Shown: positions 41,264 through 53,777 of the stretch, in pieces
How the letters are laid out: each line of letters opens with the position of its first letter
Position numbering within the stretch: the stretch's first letter is position 1
DNA from: Trichoplax sp. H2
Taxonomy: Eukaryota > Placozoa > Uniplacotomia > Trichoplacea
DNA: 64,000 nucleotides
Direction of reading: 5' to 3'
NCBI GenBank assembly: GCA_003344405.1
Contig: NOWV01000008.1
Coordinates: 372,001-436,000 of the forward strand
Notes under the pieces: generated by a model
The model's database searches: none
What the model was told of the DNA's origin: nothing
Seen by the model: only the letters and a program-made list of their open reading frames with translations
Position numbers and translations under genes: made by a program

Positions 41264-43290
41264 TTTGGCTATGGTATGTTGTTGATGCCATTCTGCAATT
41301 TAGGATTATGTTCAGTGTCGAATATCGATTGAGTTAAAAGAAGTTATCTATGTTAGTCTGCAGTTTTTGTAGAATCCATGCCATATTGATGTATCCTCTT
41401 TTATCATCCAATGGAACTAAATTAAATACGTTAGCTCTAGCTACTGCTTCACCACCACAACTATACGATATGCAAACATAAATAAAAGAAATCGTTTAGC
41501 TGGACTCTTGAATTGTGGGTGTATTGGTTTGATATAGTAATTCTAGCTTCAATAATCTTATTACAGTGACATACTGCGCTGCTGATCCATTTTATAGCAA
41601 TTTCAGTATGCCTAGATATTCTAGATCATGACTAGATTTATAGCTCAATTTATGAATGAAGTTAGGATCTAGTAAATCTGCGGCTTACCATAATTGCTTA
41701 ATTGATTCATTAATGTAGATACAGATCAGAGATTAATTTATAATCCATGGGACGAATTTTACATGAGTGATATCCATGTTCGACCAATGGTTGTGGACGC
41801 ATCTAAGTTATACATTACATTCATGTCATTTATATCTAATTATGCGTTTAAAGATACACTTTGAATATTAATGAATAACTCTTTAAGCCTAGATGACGGC
41901 AACACTTCATCACAACACACACAATTCTAAATATATGGACACATACGCGAGTATAGTATGATAACGAGATTCTTGGATACAAAATATATTATTTGCTGTG
42001 AAGTGTTGTATGCAAGGTCCAGATCTTTGATGATGAGTTAGTATTGGTATGATTATGTGAATGTTTTCTTCAACGTTCTCTAGCAGTGTTTCAATTTATT
42101 TTCTCCTATTTCGTTGTTAGCACAAACTTTAGGACTTAATATGAATGGATTATTGCTTAAGACACATACAGTACGTACTGATATACGTACAATGGACAGT
42201 ACTGTGTATTAGTCGTCATTATCATCTACAATTTTCTAATTACTTGTAGAACACTTAACCAGTGTAATTAATATTCCAACATGGTTAAATATCGTACAAT
42301 TCCTCACTGTTTCAATAGGAGAATTCATCATTTATTGACTAATGAGTACACGGTGAAAGTATTTCGTTTTGGATCTACTAATTTTCATAAATTGATCCAA
42401 TTTATGAATTAATTATAATGGCAGTATACTGGCAGAAAATGAATTATCGACATACGGATACGTAGTAATTGATTGGTTCGTGTTTTTCTTTTGAAATTTT
42501 GATTGATTGAACGCTGCAATAGTACAGTATTGAAGGCCATCATGAGTAATTCACGGCGGATTGGCACAAATACTAAATGGGCATCCCTATTAACACACAC
42601 ATATAAGTAGTACAGCACTGTAGACGATCGCCATTTTAGGATGATCATTGCTCGAATGACTTGACGTGGAATGAATGAATGAACAAGATTGTCGACATTG
42701 CGATATACAGTACAGTATATGTGTCATAGACTATCCTCATTGGATTGTTCGTTTGATGTATTTGTAGACCAGTCAAAGCACCTATTTCACCAGATATAAT
42801 CCATTCTTCATTGACTATTCATTGAAGAGTGGTACTGTCGAGGTAAAAATTACCTTTATCTGTTGACTACAACGGGTAAAAGAAGATGCTACGAGCTAGT
42901 CAATAAATTAAATTTAACCATATCTACATACTGTACATTATGAATTAATGAATAATACATTCATTATTATTATTAATATACAGGGTAAATAGTACTGTAC
43001 GTCTGTACTATTCATATAGGGATAATCTACAAAAGACTGATCGTATTTATATACGTTATATACAGTACACTGTACCATTCGGCTAGTATCATCTCTCTTT
43101 ACTGTAGAGTTGGCCAATGGCTCATTTTTCACTTTACTAGTAAGCAATTTCGTTACTAGTGTTCATTATTACTGGGAAATCCGATCTCGGTGATCCCAAA
43201 GATTATTTCCCAAGTTTTTTTTTTTCAACTTGCTGTTGAAACGGAAATGACAAAGCGCATGAGTGGTCTGATCATTTAAGCATACAGTGT
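41264..43290. other. Intergenic, nothing recognised
   Basis: About 2 kb of AT-rich spacer downstream of the GST cluster. Isolated TACAGTACGTACTG-type palindromes occur near 42168-42205, 42703-42718 and 42988-43075. The open frames here are under 80 codons with no supporting splice structure. Confidence 0.5.
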
Positions 43291-43822
43291 CGATGGGTGG
43301 CAATTGGGCATGTCCGCGACAGGAAAAACACTCCAAAAGTGCATGGTGACTTTTGGATGCTGTACACTCAGTGTACAGTACACTTGTACAGTACGTACTG
43401 TACGTAAAGTACCGTACACTGTAGTAACAGTACAGTACTGTATAGTACAGTACAGTACACTTACCGTGGTGTTGCTATAACCATACTGTACAGCTTCGAT
43501 GGGTGGCAATTGGGCATGTCCACGACTGGAAAAAGACTCCGAAAGTCCATGGTGACTTTTGGAGACGGTACACTTACCGTGACGTTGCTAAATGGGTGGC
43601 AATTGGGCATGTCCGCGACTGGAAAAACACTCCAAAAGTGCATGGTGACTTTTGGAGACTGTACAGTACTCTGTACAGTATGTACGTACTGTACTAACAG
43701 TACAGTACAGTGCAGTACTGTCCTGTTCTGTTGCTATGACCATACAGCGTCGATGCGTTGCAATTGGGCATGCCCGCGACTGGAAAAACACTCCAAAAGT
43801 GCATGGTGACTTTTGGAGACTG
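43291..43822. repeat. Repeat module A, four copies of about 70 bases
   Basis: Copies at about 43291-43360, 43497-43570, 43592-43661 and 43751-43822. Each runs from GGGTGGCAATTGGGCATGTCC (last copy GCGTTGCAATTGGGCATGCCC) through ACTGGAAAAACACTCC to GCATGGTGACTTTTGGA. Between copies are dense TGTACAGTACTGTAC palindromes and TTACCGTG..TTGCTA links. GC content is far above the surroundings. Several frames stay open through the array in both strands, producing spurious 60-100 codon open frames. Confidence 0.9.
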
Positions 43823-43879
43823 TACTGTACACTGTACAGTACTATGTACAGTACACTGTAGTAAGAGTACTGTATTGTA

Positions 43880-44443
43880 CAGTCCACTTACCGTTGTGTT
43901 GCTATTGCGTGATGCACAACACTGTACAGTACTGTATACACGAGGGTATGACGTGTACAGTACGGCTAGAACGGCACGGCACGTCAAGTCAAGTCACTGT
44001 ACAGGTACCATAATATTTTGTCACTTTCGGGCAATATTTTTCTTTAAAAATACAGTATAGCTATAATAGAATGATATAATAATAATCAGTATTTACTTAT
44101 TAAGATCACTGGTTGATGCTTTTCAAAGTGACGAAGTACTTTGATAGACACTGTATACAGTACTGTAGTAACAGTACAGTACAGTCCACTTACCGTCGTG
44201 TTGCTATTGCGCGATGCACAACACTGTACAGGAGTGTATGACGTGTACAGTACAGTACGGCCTAGAACGGCACGTCAAGTCACAGTACAGTACAGTACTG
44301 GCCTGTACTGTACACTGTAGCAACAGTACTGTACACTGTACAGTGGACAGTCCACTTCCTGTTGTGGTGCTACTGCGCGATGCACAACACTGTACTGGAG
44401 TGTATGACGTGTACAGTACGGCCCAGAACGGCACGTCAAGTCA
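43880..44443. repeat. Repeat module B, three copies of about 100-125 bases
   Basis: Copies at about 43880-44003, 44184-44290 and 44348-44443. Order in each: CAGTCCACTT, TTGCTATTGCG(C/T)GATGCACAACACTGTAC, GTATGACGTGTACAGTACGG, AGAACGGCACG, TCAAGTCA. The last copy ends about 34 bases before the ATG of GOSR1, so at least this copy probably lies in its promoter or 5' leader. Each copy contains TGACGTG facing GCACGTCA across about 25 bases. Confidence 0.9.
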
Positions 44444-44476
44444 TCCACTTCAGCGACAGGGACCAAAGTGACCGGA

Positions 44477-46835
44477 ATGTTGAACATGGACGTTCCTGGG
44501 CCTACAAACCGTTGGGAAGGTAAGCCATTTCTCCATCATTTGACGATCTGTAGCCTTTTTTCAGTCATACTTGAGTAGATCAGATAGAGTCTTGTCGTAG
44601 TAAGGATGATGAGAACTGTTTGTTGTCCACGGACTATGATGATGATGACATTCAAGCTAATCCAATGGGCTGTTCCAATGGATCATGTTGTCATGATGGA
44701 GGAGAATCCTCCAGCGTAGTGGAATCAACTCCTCTATTTAGTCTAGGTGCTATCTTACCATTCATTTGTCTTAAATAATTAGTATAGCATGGATCGATGA
44801 CTGTTAAAGTCCTATTCATGACAGGCCATCCTTCAATGGACATAAATGATGTAATGTGTAGACGTATGCATACTCTTTGCAGATACATTTCCACAGTCAG
44901 TCGCCATCGTCAAGTACAATCAGTAGGATGTTGTAATGCTGTACTATGATAATCAATAAGACAGTCGTAATCTTTGCTTCAAACATGCCAAATGATGATT
45001 ACAATCCATGACTAGCATGCGACTTGCTTTCATAGCCAACAACATTTCTTCTTCTTGTCTTTGATGAATGTTGTGCATGTATATATACAAAATGGATACC
45101 CGATAATCATCAATCATTGCTACTATTTCTCCTGATAGAATCAAGACGCAAAGCTCGATCGTTAGAAAGCACAATCGACCTCAAGCTGGTATCATTTAGT
45201 AGGCTAGGTACCAATACCAATTATAACATTCGAGGAACAAAAAATGAAAGGTACTAAATGATTCAAAAGAAGATCAAATTTACAAATATCTGTGCAGATA
45301 GGTCACGGATATCTGAGATTAATAGGCGCACTCATTTTATGCCATAACATCAAGTAGGATATTGATGTGCTATATCGTAGCAACTTTATTGATTTTCTAT
45401 GAGTAGAGAAATGTACATTGGTTACATTTTTAGCGCTGCTAATGGTATGATGGATGCTATCTACAGCAAGACCGATTTGTAGGACGTACGAGAGATCGTC
45501 CTGCAAAGATTGAGAACAGTTGTGAAATGACTACCTTTTCTTTTCTCTATTTCGTCTATGCTAGTGCTCAAAGTTCAACACCTTTGCTCGGCGATGATAG
45601 TAAACACATGGTAGATACAATGGCATTGGAGATTGAACAACTCTTATCCAAGGTTTACCTCATATTTCTTTATTAATCCAGTCTGATTCTTTATCACAAT
45701 GACAATTTGTGGACGGTACTAATCGCTTTTACTACAATATTTTAGTTACAAGAAGTAAATGATAATATGTCGGATTATGTCAATGCCATGGGTCATGCTT
45801 CTCCTAATACTACACTTGTTCATACACTTCAACGTCATCGTGATATCTTACAAGATTATAGACAAGAATTTAGAAAAACTAGAGTAAGTAGGCTGGATTC
45901 TAATGTTATTTTTAAGCATTCTATTCATCTATGCTTTACTTGTAACAATTGTTCTTATGTTGTCATTTTTGTTGTTGCTCTCCTTTAGGACAATATTAAT
46001 ACGTGTAGAGAAAGGGAGGAATTGCTCGGTGATGTTATGAATGATATACAGTAAGCTAATAATTATCTTGCTTTCATCAATTACTTGCTGCACGTTGATG
46101 TTGTTTATCCCATGAGTAGCTACCTATGATATAGGCTTCATTGAGATCACAATCCTGGATATTTAATATAGCGGATACTATTGACTTGTTATTTGTGTAG
46201 TCGATACAAGAGTGCAGCTACAAATAGAAAAACTGATTTATATTTAAAAGAAAATGAGCATATCAGAAGGTACTTACTTGATCGCTTAAAATGCATCCTA
46301 GGCTTTATTGTGGTTGGCACTTTTTGATATTAACTGTTTTTCTTCTTTAATGATTTTCATACAAACGTTATAACCGGATCTACTTTGACAATGCAGTTCT
46401 GAAAGATTAACTGATGAAGCCATTAAGTAATTCTTCAATTAAACTGCTGTCATTGATCATTTGTAAATGATTTTAATAGTAAATGTTTGTTTAGTATGGC
46501 CATGGCTACAAAGGAGAATCTTCATTCCCAGAGGAAGATGCTAGGCGGTATAACCAATAGGCTGTCCAACGTTGCTAGTATCCTTTCTTTCTTATTAATT
46601 TATTAGGTAATGACTAATGCAAGTGCTATGAACCTTTTCTAGTCTTGAATAATAGCCGATTTCATTTGCTTATAAATGTTTTCTTAACATCATGTTACTA
46701 TCAGATCGCTTTCCATTAGTCAACAGTTTAATACAACGCGTAAACGTTCGCAAAAGGAGGGACAGTATCATTTTAGGATGTGTAATCTCAACCTGTATCA
46801 TACTTTTACTTCTCTATGCTTTTCGCTCACGTTAA
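44477..46835 (+). CDS. GOSR1: Golgi SNARE GOSR1 / GS28
   Basis: Exons 44477-44519, 45139-45207, 45565-45652, 45746-45883, 45989-46050, 46201-46269, 46397-46426, 46495-46577 and 46705-46835. Every junction is phase-consistent except between 45207 (phase 1) and 45565 (needs phase 2): a short exon must lie there, 45467-45485 or 45302-45353 being compatible candidates. Total would be about 243-254 residues, against 250 in vertebrates. Features: N-terminal NRWE and DLKLVSFSRL helix, STPLLGDD, MALEIEQLLSKL, LVHTLQRHRDILQDY, the Qb-SNARE helix with its central Gln in HSQRKML, ANRFPLVNSLIQRVNVRKRRD, and a tail anchor IILGCVISTCIILLLLYAF. The protein is a tail-anchored SNARE for ER-Golgi and intra-Golgi vesicle fusion. 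A second in-frame ATG (44486) could also start translation. Confidence 0.92.
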
Positions 46836-48349
46836 TCTATATAGATACATCAAAAAACGTGGAACCTTTCATCAGTTGTTCATGATAAAATCAATGCTAC
46901 AGTATGTTGAAAATTAATTATCGCTCTAAATGTTACATAACTGGTTCATATTCTCAACAATTACCAATTTTATTTTGGTGAACTCACCGACCAAATTTAT
47001 CAATGCAATTTCTTCATATTGTATGTTGCTCTTGCTATATTTATTTTACAATGGAAATTTATTTGTATATACGGTATATTCGGTACGAAATTATAGTGGC
47101 ATTAATGTTCTTGGCTAAAAGTATGACTTAACTAACCTAGCGGTATAGATTTAGAAAGATGTAATTTGTTGTAGATAGGGTAATCTACAAAATGAAAATA
47201 TTTGAAATGAAGTGTCGTTGAAAATCTACTTGTACAAATTTGATTAGTCTTGTTGTATTGCGTTATATACTTTCCATAATCCTAATATTATTAACGTTTT
47301 TGTTTACCAAGCTGAGCTTTATCAGTTGTTTAGTTCGTATTACTACACAATAGTCCTTGATGCATTTTAACTTAATACATGCTTCATTAGATTGATACAA
47401 ACAGTAAGTACTGTATAAATACAGGTATGCTATTGCCTCTGATTTAAACGGTTAAAACTGATACTATAAAATAGATTAGATTATAAACGGCGACTTTTCC
47501 ACTGGTCCGTTTCGATCCGTAGACGATAGAATCGCATTTTTAATTTCGTATCTTCAGCATGAGCATTTCAAATTGTGCGGTAGACCTCGCCATTTTTATA
47601 CATATTCCGTATCCTTTCCCAAAACCAATTTATTTTCGAAATAAAACAATACAGCCATGTTTATGAGTATATAAGAAATTAACAGAGCGGCCTCATTTAA
47701 GGATACGGGGACATGTATAAAAATTAGCAGACTATTTCGCACTGATGTTGTTTTAATAATATTCTAATACTTGATAATAAGAGGATGTGAGATTAAACGC
47801 CACAGTAGCGTATTTTTGCATTTTTATGTTATTTTCCAATGTAGTTCGACTTTATTTCAATTAATGAGTACTAAGCGCATATAGTAAAACTGGAAAATAT
47901 ACCTGCATGACAAGCTACTATACACTTTTTGCTGCTCTCTGATATAACAGAAGATAATTATAACTATCTCAACTACAACAACTGAATCCATCAAAAAATA
48001 TAATTAGATCGATTATAATCGCAATAAACATGCATCTTTTAGTAGCCCCCAATACTTATAAAGCAACGGCATTTCTAAAAGACAGATTTATTCATGTGAT
48101 TGCTTTTATATCGATTCGGTTTTTAGTATTTTACAGAATCTAAAAATAGCAATTAAATGTGCATATAGCATAAGATTTCCTAAATTGTCAGTAATAATCC
48201 AATAACTTTAATTCATAGTTAATTTGCAGACGTTTGCTTCATCTCGTATTGCTTTCTTCTATTTTCAAGCTTTTTGACCTAAAACATGAGTAATCATGAG
48301 AAAATTAAAGAGTGGTCCAATTGGCAACAATAAACAATTTTATTACACT
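46836..48349. other. Spacer between convergent GOSR1 and PES1
   Basis: About 1.5 kb between two 3' ends. Contains an imperfect inverted repeat (47591-47617 with 47698-47726, listed separately) and otherwise AT-rich sequence with no exon. On the minus strand AATAAA occurs at 48344-48339, immediately downstream of the PES1 stop codon. Confidence 0.5.
47591..47726. repeat. Imperfect inverted repeat
   Basis: CATTTTTATACATATTCCGT followed by ATCCTTT at 47591-47617 is matched in reverse complement by AAGGATACGGGGACATGTAT followed by AAAAATTA at 47698-47726, with a few mismatches and about 80 bases between. It may be a foldback element remnant; no target-site duplication was identified. Confidence 0.6.
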
Positions 48350-51300
48350 TTAGAACATTGAACATGCCTGTGCTCTTTTTTGTTTCCTGGAATGCATTAT
48401 TCTTTCGTAAAGCCTACGCCGTTTTTTAGTCATTGCCATTATCGCAAGTTTTTTCTCTTCTTTAGTCCTGCCACTAGAGTCGACTACATCTTTGGAGGTT
48501 GCCTTATTATTTCCTGCTTTAATAACTGGAACAACTTTCTTTGCCTGTAATAGCAGTAATAGCTACGTTATCGATTTCGATTTTAATGCAATATGACATT
48601 GGTATTACTATTCAAAGCGGTAAAGTAATATCACCTTTGGGGAGTCGCTTTCGAGTACCTCTTCGATATTTCTTTTATTCCCTTCATTCTCCTGAGAAGG
48701 GTGGATAGATAGGTCTACGTAATTTATAGTCTCATTAACTAAACTGTAATGCCATGCTTGAGTAATATAGGTAAGACATTTTAAAAAAAATTAAGGATGC
48801 GTACCTTTATTCTCTTCTTCTATTTCCACTTCTTCACTTGTTTGATTGAGCAACTGTCGTCGTTCCGGAGGGACATAGTCCCCTTCTTCTTCAACTACAA
48901 ATGGTGACAAATGAGGCGGCAGAACGACACCTAATAGCAAGATAAATTCACAAGGTTTATTGCTCATAGATTCGTTTACTTTATGCCTTAAGAAGATGTA
49001 ATACAGGTATTTAAAATTAAATACAGACCAGCTAAGTATTCAACTTCTGAGAGTAATGTTCGGGCATTAACGCAATCAAATACCCATTGAGGTTGAACAT
49101 AGTACCTAAGGTTGTAAAGACATGGATTCTTTCTCAGCGAACAAAAAAAAAGTACTTATTAACACATTATAGGAAAGTCTTATTAAGATATTACCGAGAT
49201 AAAAACTGATGCTTTTGAGATGGTCGATCCACAATTTGGTGGGTTATACTTTCATCAGTTTCTTCATATGAAGCTCCAATAGAAGTCAGTGAATCCCAAG
49301 AAATTTGACCTCCAAAGCATCTGTATGAAATTAGTTGAGAAATTAAGTGCTCTAACGGTTATTCTAGCCACGAAACACCCGATTAAATATAGAATATCTA
49401 ACCTAATTACAAACACCAGTGCTTCTTGTGGAACTTCTCGCGATAAGAAAAATTTTAGTCCTTCGAATAATTTTGAAAATTTTTTCTCTTCTTCCATTTT
49501 TTCTTTCATCTGAGTGGCATCTTCATCAATCTATAAAGGTGTCAATGAAAAAATTTTACGTATATACATTAGCTAATGGCATATAAAGCAGTCATTTTGA
49601 TTAATATCTTACCGTGTCAACTGGAAATTCATCTATTTCCGGGGTATCAGATTCAGCTACATGAATAAATCAAAGGAGACAGAAGTTCGCTAAGACTATT
49701 TTTTCGGTAATTAATCACAAAATGAAAAGTACAATTGCATACCTGATTCAAATTTGGTTATATCTTGATTGAGAGCAATTAAGATCTAAAAACGTATATA
49801 CATTCAATGTTAGCGCAAGAGAGGAATTAGTCAGAAAGTACAACTCTGGACAATGTCTTAAGGTTACGTTTTTCAAAATTGAATGAAATTAGTTCTTATA
49901 CAGTGCTGAATGCTAACCTCATCCTCTAATTCATCGCTCATACAATAGTTTTCCACAGCTACATGATTTAAAGCTGCTCTATCACGTACTAGCTGTAATA
50001 ATGAATTATTGATATCAATGAAGGTGCAGATTGTACAATATCGGAAATTGGAAGTGAGAGTTGCAATTTATAAAAAAATCGTACGAAAAACATATGAATA
50101 GAACCTGAGGGGGGTATTTTAAGTTGATACTATGATACAGCTGGAAGTTTACAAAGCCAAGAAGAGTAATATAGAACTCAAGAAAGGTAAGCATAACACG
50201 AAAGTCAACGTCGTAAGGAACCTAGAGAAAATTATTAATATTAATTATTAGTTATGATTTGGCTAATCAGAGAAAAAAAGGCTAATTAATAAAAACAAAT
50301 TCGTATGTGTTCTTCATGTACACTACCTGTTCTGAAAACTTGTAAGGCACTATCCACGTTACATTTTGACCTTGTAGCTCTACCTGATAGTATATCCCTT
50401 TAATCGATAAAAAGACCTAAGGAATAAATCGGATTATTTATGCACGAATTCTCAGTAAGGTTTTACATAGTTCACTGTTACTGAACTTTAAATTAAATTA
50501 TTCGAAATTATTTACTTACCTTACGAAGACTTCTAGATTGAATAACATAATGCATGAATTCAGCTAGAAGATTGTTAATAATAAAATATTTATTATTTAA
50601 GTATTACAGATTTTTATTTGTAGCGATATGGTCATTTTTCAACTGTAACTAACGAGAGATCACACTAGGGCTAACCTGATAATTTTCTACATTTGGCAAC
50701 AATTTCACCCTAAAATGTTACAACCAAGCACAATAGTCAAAATGTGCTATGGTATTGTAGCAATGCATGTTTATTATGATTGGGTAAACAAAGTTAGTCC
50801 GTGACGTGAATGCATGAATAAATATTTTAAACGGACATCGACTGTAAGATAGAGCATCATATGTTCAAAAAGCAATTTTAAAAATGTCTACATGGTTATA
50901 TTTGAGCTAAATTTTGATCATTTCGGTAGTTATATATATTCTACGTTAAATATTATTCTTGAGACTTGCCTGGATTTTACTGGTTTGAGGCATAGAAGAA
51001 AAGAGAAATAACATTGAAATGGCGTCATCCAAATCTCTTAAGGCATCAATAAAAGAGGGATATCTGTTGTAAAGTATTTATTCATGTTAAATTAGTTTAC
51101 ATGATTTTTTTGCATTTCTTGCAAAGTAATAATTAGCGCTCTACAATTTATATTAGACGCATTTAGAAAATTTAGCAAATACAAGCATTTCTAACTGGAA
51201 GCCTAAGTCTGATGTAATAGATGTTGATATGAGATTACTAGTATTGTATTTGCATTTTAATATACGTGCTGTACGCAACCTTCTACCAGACTTTCTATAA

Positions 51301-53777
51301 ATTAGTTTGAATGGTATAGTTACAAATTTAAGCCAATTGTATCGCTTTTTGTCGATAGTTTAAGCTTTCTAATATAATGATACTGATAGCTTGGGCTTAT
51401 TATTTATTAATATCTACAGAATGTAGTATAGTAGTAACTGTAGCTTAAAAGTTCCGGTAGTTAAGTTTAGTAGCAGAGAATGATGTATAACACACTAAAC
51501 TCTTTATCATTGTACGATATGATGACAAACCTTTCCTTCACAATATGATCTAGTGTATAAACCGGTTTATTCTCATTTAATTTTGATGCGATATCGTCTT
51601 CTTTACGACCTATTGCACGTCTTAACTTCCGAACGAAGATTTTATGATCTCTGAATTTATTAATAATTGGTTCATGAGCAAGATATTTGATGTCCTTAAT
51701 GTAATAGTACGTCCTGAAAGCAGTATCACCACCGCTGACTTTCTTTTTATTCTTTGGTTCGTGTGGATATATTCCCTTGAGTATGCACAATCGTCTGAAA
51801 TAGAGTACGTATACAGTTGTAGTGTTAGCATTATGGTATCAGCAGTAGTAAAGTTGATAGCTCGCTTATGAGATGGTCTCTTATTAAAGCAAATGCTCTA
51901 TAATCTAACAATCCACATCATTACATTATTTGTAGATATACGGGTACTGTATGTGTGCAAGTCAAATAGTACCGATAGTAACTGTCGTATACATATGCAC
52001 AACACCATAGTATGCAATTCGTGTAGCCTGTAACAAATAGCGATGTTTTAATAGTTCTTCGTTGGTAGCATTTCCTTTGAAGAATGCAACGTACTACGTA
52101 TAGCATGTAGATAAATATTCCAGGGCAGAATACCACGAACTAGACTTAGATAGAGCATGCAATAACAATGTATTACTACTGCTATTGCCAATTAAAAGTG
52201 TACTAATAGAGATACATTGCTATTTAGTAGTGTATTTAATATACAGTAAATGGTAGAATGTATTGCGTGGATTGATAAATCTGCCATTCTGTACAACTTG
52301 AAAATACTCGTTTAACAAGTTATGATATTGGTACAGCATGATAAGTATGTACATGATAGCTAGGGTTAAATAATATAATATATCGCAATATCAAACAGTA
52401 GTGAAGGTTATTTATTATTAATGGAAGATGCAATAATAAATGATCTAACCTAAAATCGGCCAAACTAAGTTGCAATTTCCGCACTGCTTGACTTCTAGTA
52501 ATGAAATTTGTTGCAGCTCCACTTTTACCCTAGTTTATTAGAAGAAAAGACCATATAAGCATGAAAGATGAAGCATATCAGGTACATTCAGAATCAGCAC
52601 GATTGCAATCTAAGGCTAATACTGTCTATGCATAGAATAGGCAATACTGCCATGCAGTAATAAATGTATTTATTCGTTGATCTTGTTATAAGTGCTGGCT
52701 AGTATCATTCTTGTCATTGATCTTTGAATTTCACGACAAAATAGGCTACCGTAGGTAGGCACTATTGCACAAACTATGCTGTAAATTCTGCAATACAACA
52801 TTATCCGATGATGTTGTTGCAAGTACAGCACGTAGATTAAATTACAAGAATGCCTGCTGGACCAGTGCTGGCGATTACTGCTAAGTATCACAATAAAATT
52901 GACTACGATGGTTGTACAGTAGTTAAACTAGCTATACTGTAATGTAGTCCTATTTATCCGTTGATGTTGTAAGTATAGCACGTAGATTAAATTAGCCATT
53001 GCCTGCTGGGAATTATTCACATTATTCATCTTTGTTTGAGTATCATAATAATTGACTACTATAGTTGTAGTTTAAGAGTTTATACTATCAATGCAGCAAT
53101 ATTATCCGTTGATGTTGTTACAAGGATAGTACTGTATATCGATTCAATTCAAAGATTGCCAGCTGGATCAGTGGTAGTTAACATTCTCATCATTCATCTT
53201 TGCTTAAATATCACCATCAAGTTGACTACTGTAGGTGTAGTTGAACCAGCTGTACTGTTATGTAGCAATATTGATCCGTTGATGTTGTTGCAAGTATAAC
53301 AGGTAGATTCAATTCAAAGATTGCCTGCTGGATCAGTGTTGTTTTCATTCTCATCATTCATCTTTTGCTTGAAGATCACGATACTGTCAGCATTCTTGAA
53401 CAAGCTGTACTGTCATGTAGCAATATTTATGGTATGCCATCGATGATGTTGCAAGTACATCAGGTAGATTCAATCGAAAGATTGCCTGGTGCGCCAGTGC
53501 TAATTTTCATTCTCATCATTGATCTTTGCTAGAATATCAGGATAAAGTTGACTACTGTTGGCGTAATTATAATAATGTAGTCATAATGCTATGATAATGT
53601 TCATGCAGCAGATCGATTCTTGCCGATCATCATTCTCATCATCGATCCTCGATTCCATTCCACGCTCAAATGAACTATTATAAGTGTCTATAACCATCGA
53701 TTCATACAAGGCAATACTAAGCATTTAAAAGATACATAACCAATGTGATTACTTGCCTTCTTTTTTTCCTTTCCCAT
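48350..53777 (-). CDS. PES1: Pescadillo homolog, ribosome biogenesis factor
   Basis: Minus-strand exons: 53777-53757, 52529-52450, 51794-51531, 51063-50970, 50709-50676, 50563-50520, 50416-50327, 50221-50105, 49992-49918, 49785-49743, 49656-49613, 49530-49403, 49320-49195, 49105-49029, 48930-48805, 48738-48635, 48544-48350; 553 residues, against 588 in human. The N-terminal Pescadillo domain has [46 protein letters not shown] and [13 protein letters not shown]. The BRCT domain spans about residues 320-410 ([33 protein letters not shown]), followed by LPPHLSPFV, an acidic stretch and a basic C-terminus. PES1 works in the nucleolar PeBoW complex (with BOP1 and WDR12) in 60S subunit maturation. 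The 7-codon first exon (MGKEKKK) is less certain than the rest; it and the exon ending at 50970 use GC donors. Confidence 0.93.
52797..53585. repeat. Tandem array of about 155-175-base units in PES1 intron 1
   Basis: Five diverged units begin near 52797, 52953, 53100, 53274 and 53431, sharing (T)CCGTTGATGTTGTTGCAAGTA, AGATT.AATT.AAAGATTGCCTGC, TTCTCATCATTCATCTTTGCTTGA and GTTGACTACTGTAGGTGTAGTT blocks. Partial units flank the array (from about 52700 and near 53620-53660). It lies inside the proposed first intron of PES1 and contributes a spurious open frame at 53036-53299. Confidence 0.85.

Noticed and set aside
43276-44487. Many overlapping 60-100-codon frames on both strands
   Set aside because: All lie in the module A/B repeat mosaic, where GTACAGTAC words keep every frame open; proteins are CTVQYS-like repeats.
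44590-44749. Possible acidic exon (SCRSKDDENC..., DDDDIQANP...) within GOSR1 intron 1
   Set aside because: It has usable AG and GT borders but does not match the SNARE family, whereas the exon at 45139-45207 gives the expected DLKLVSFSRL sequence in phase.
53036-53299. 87-codon plus-strand frame
   Set aside because: Lies inside the tandem array of PES1 intron 1 and is not preserved between array units.
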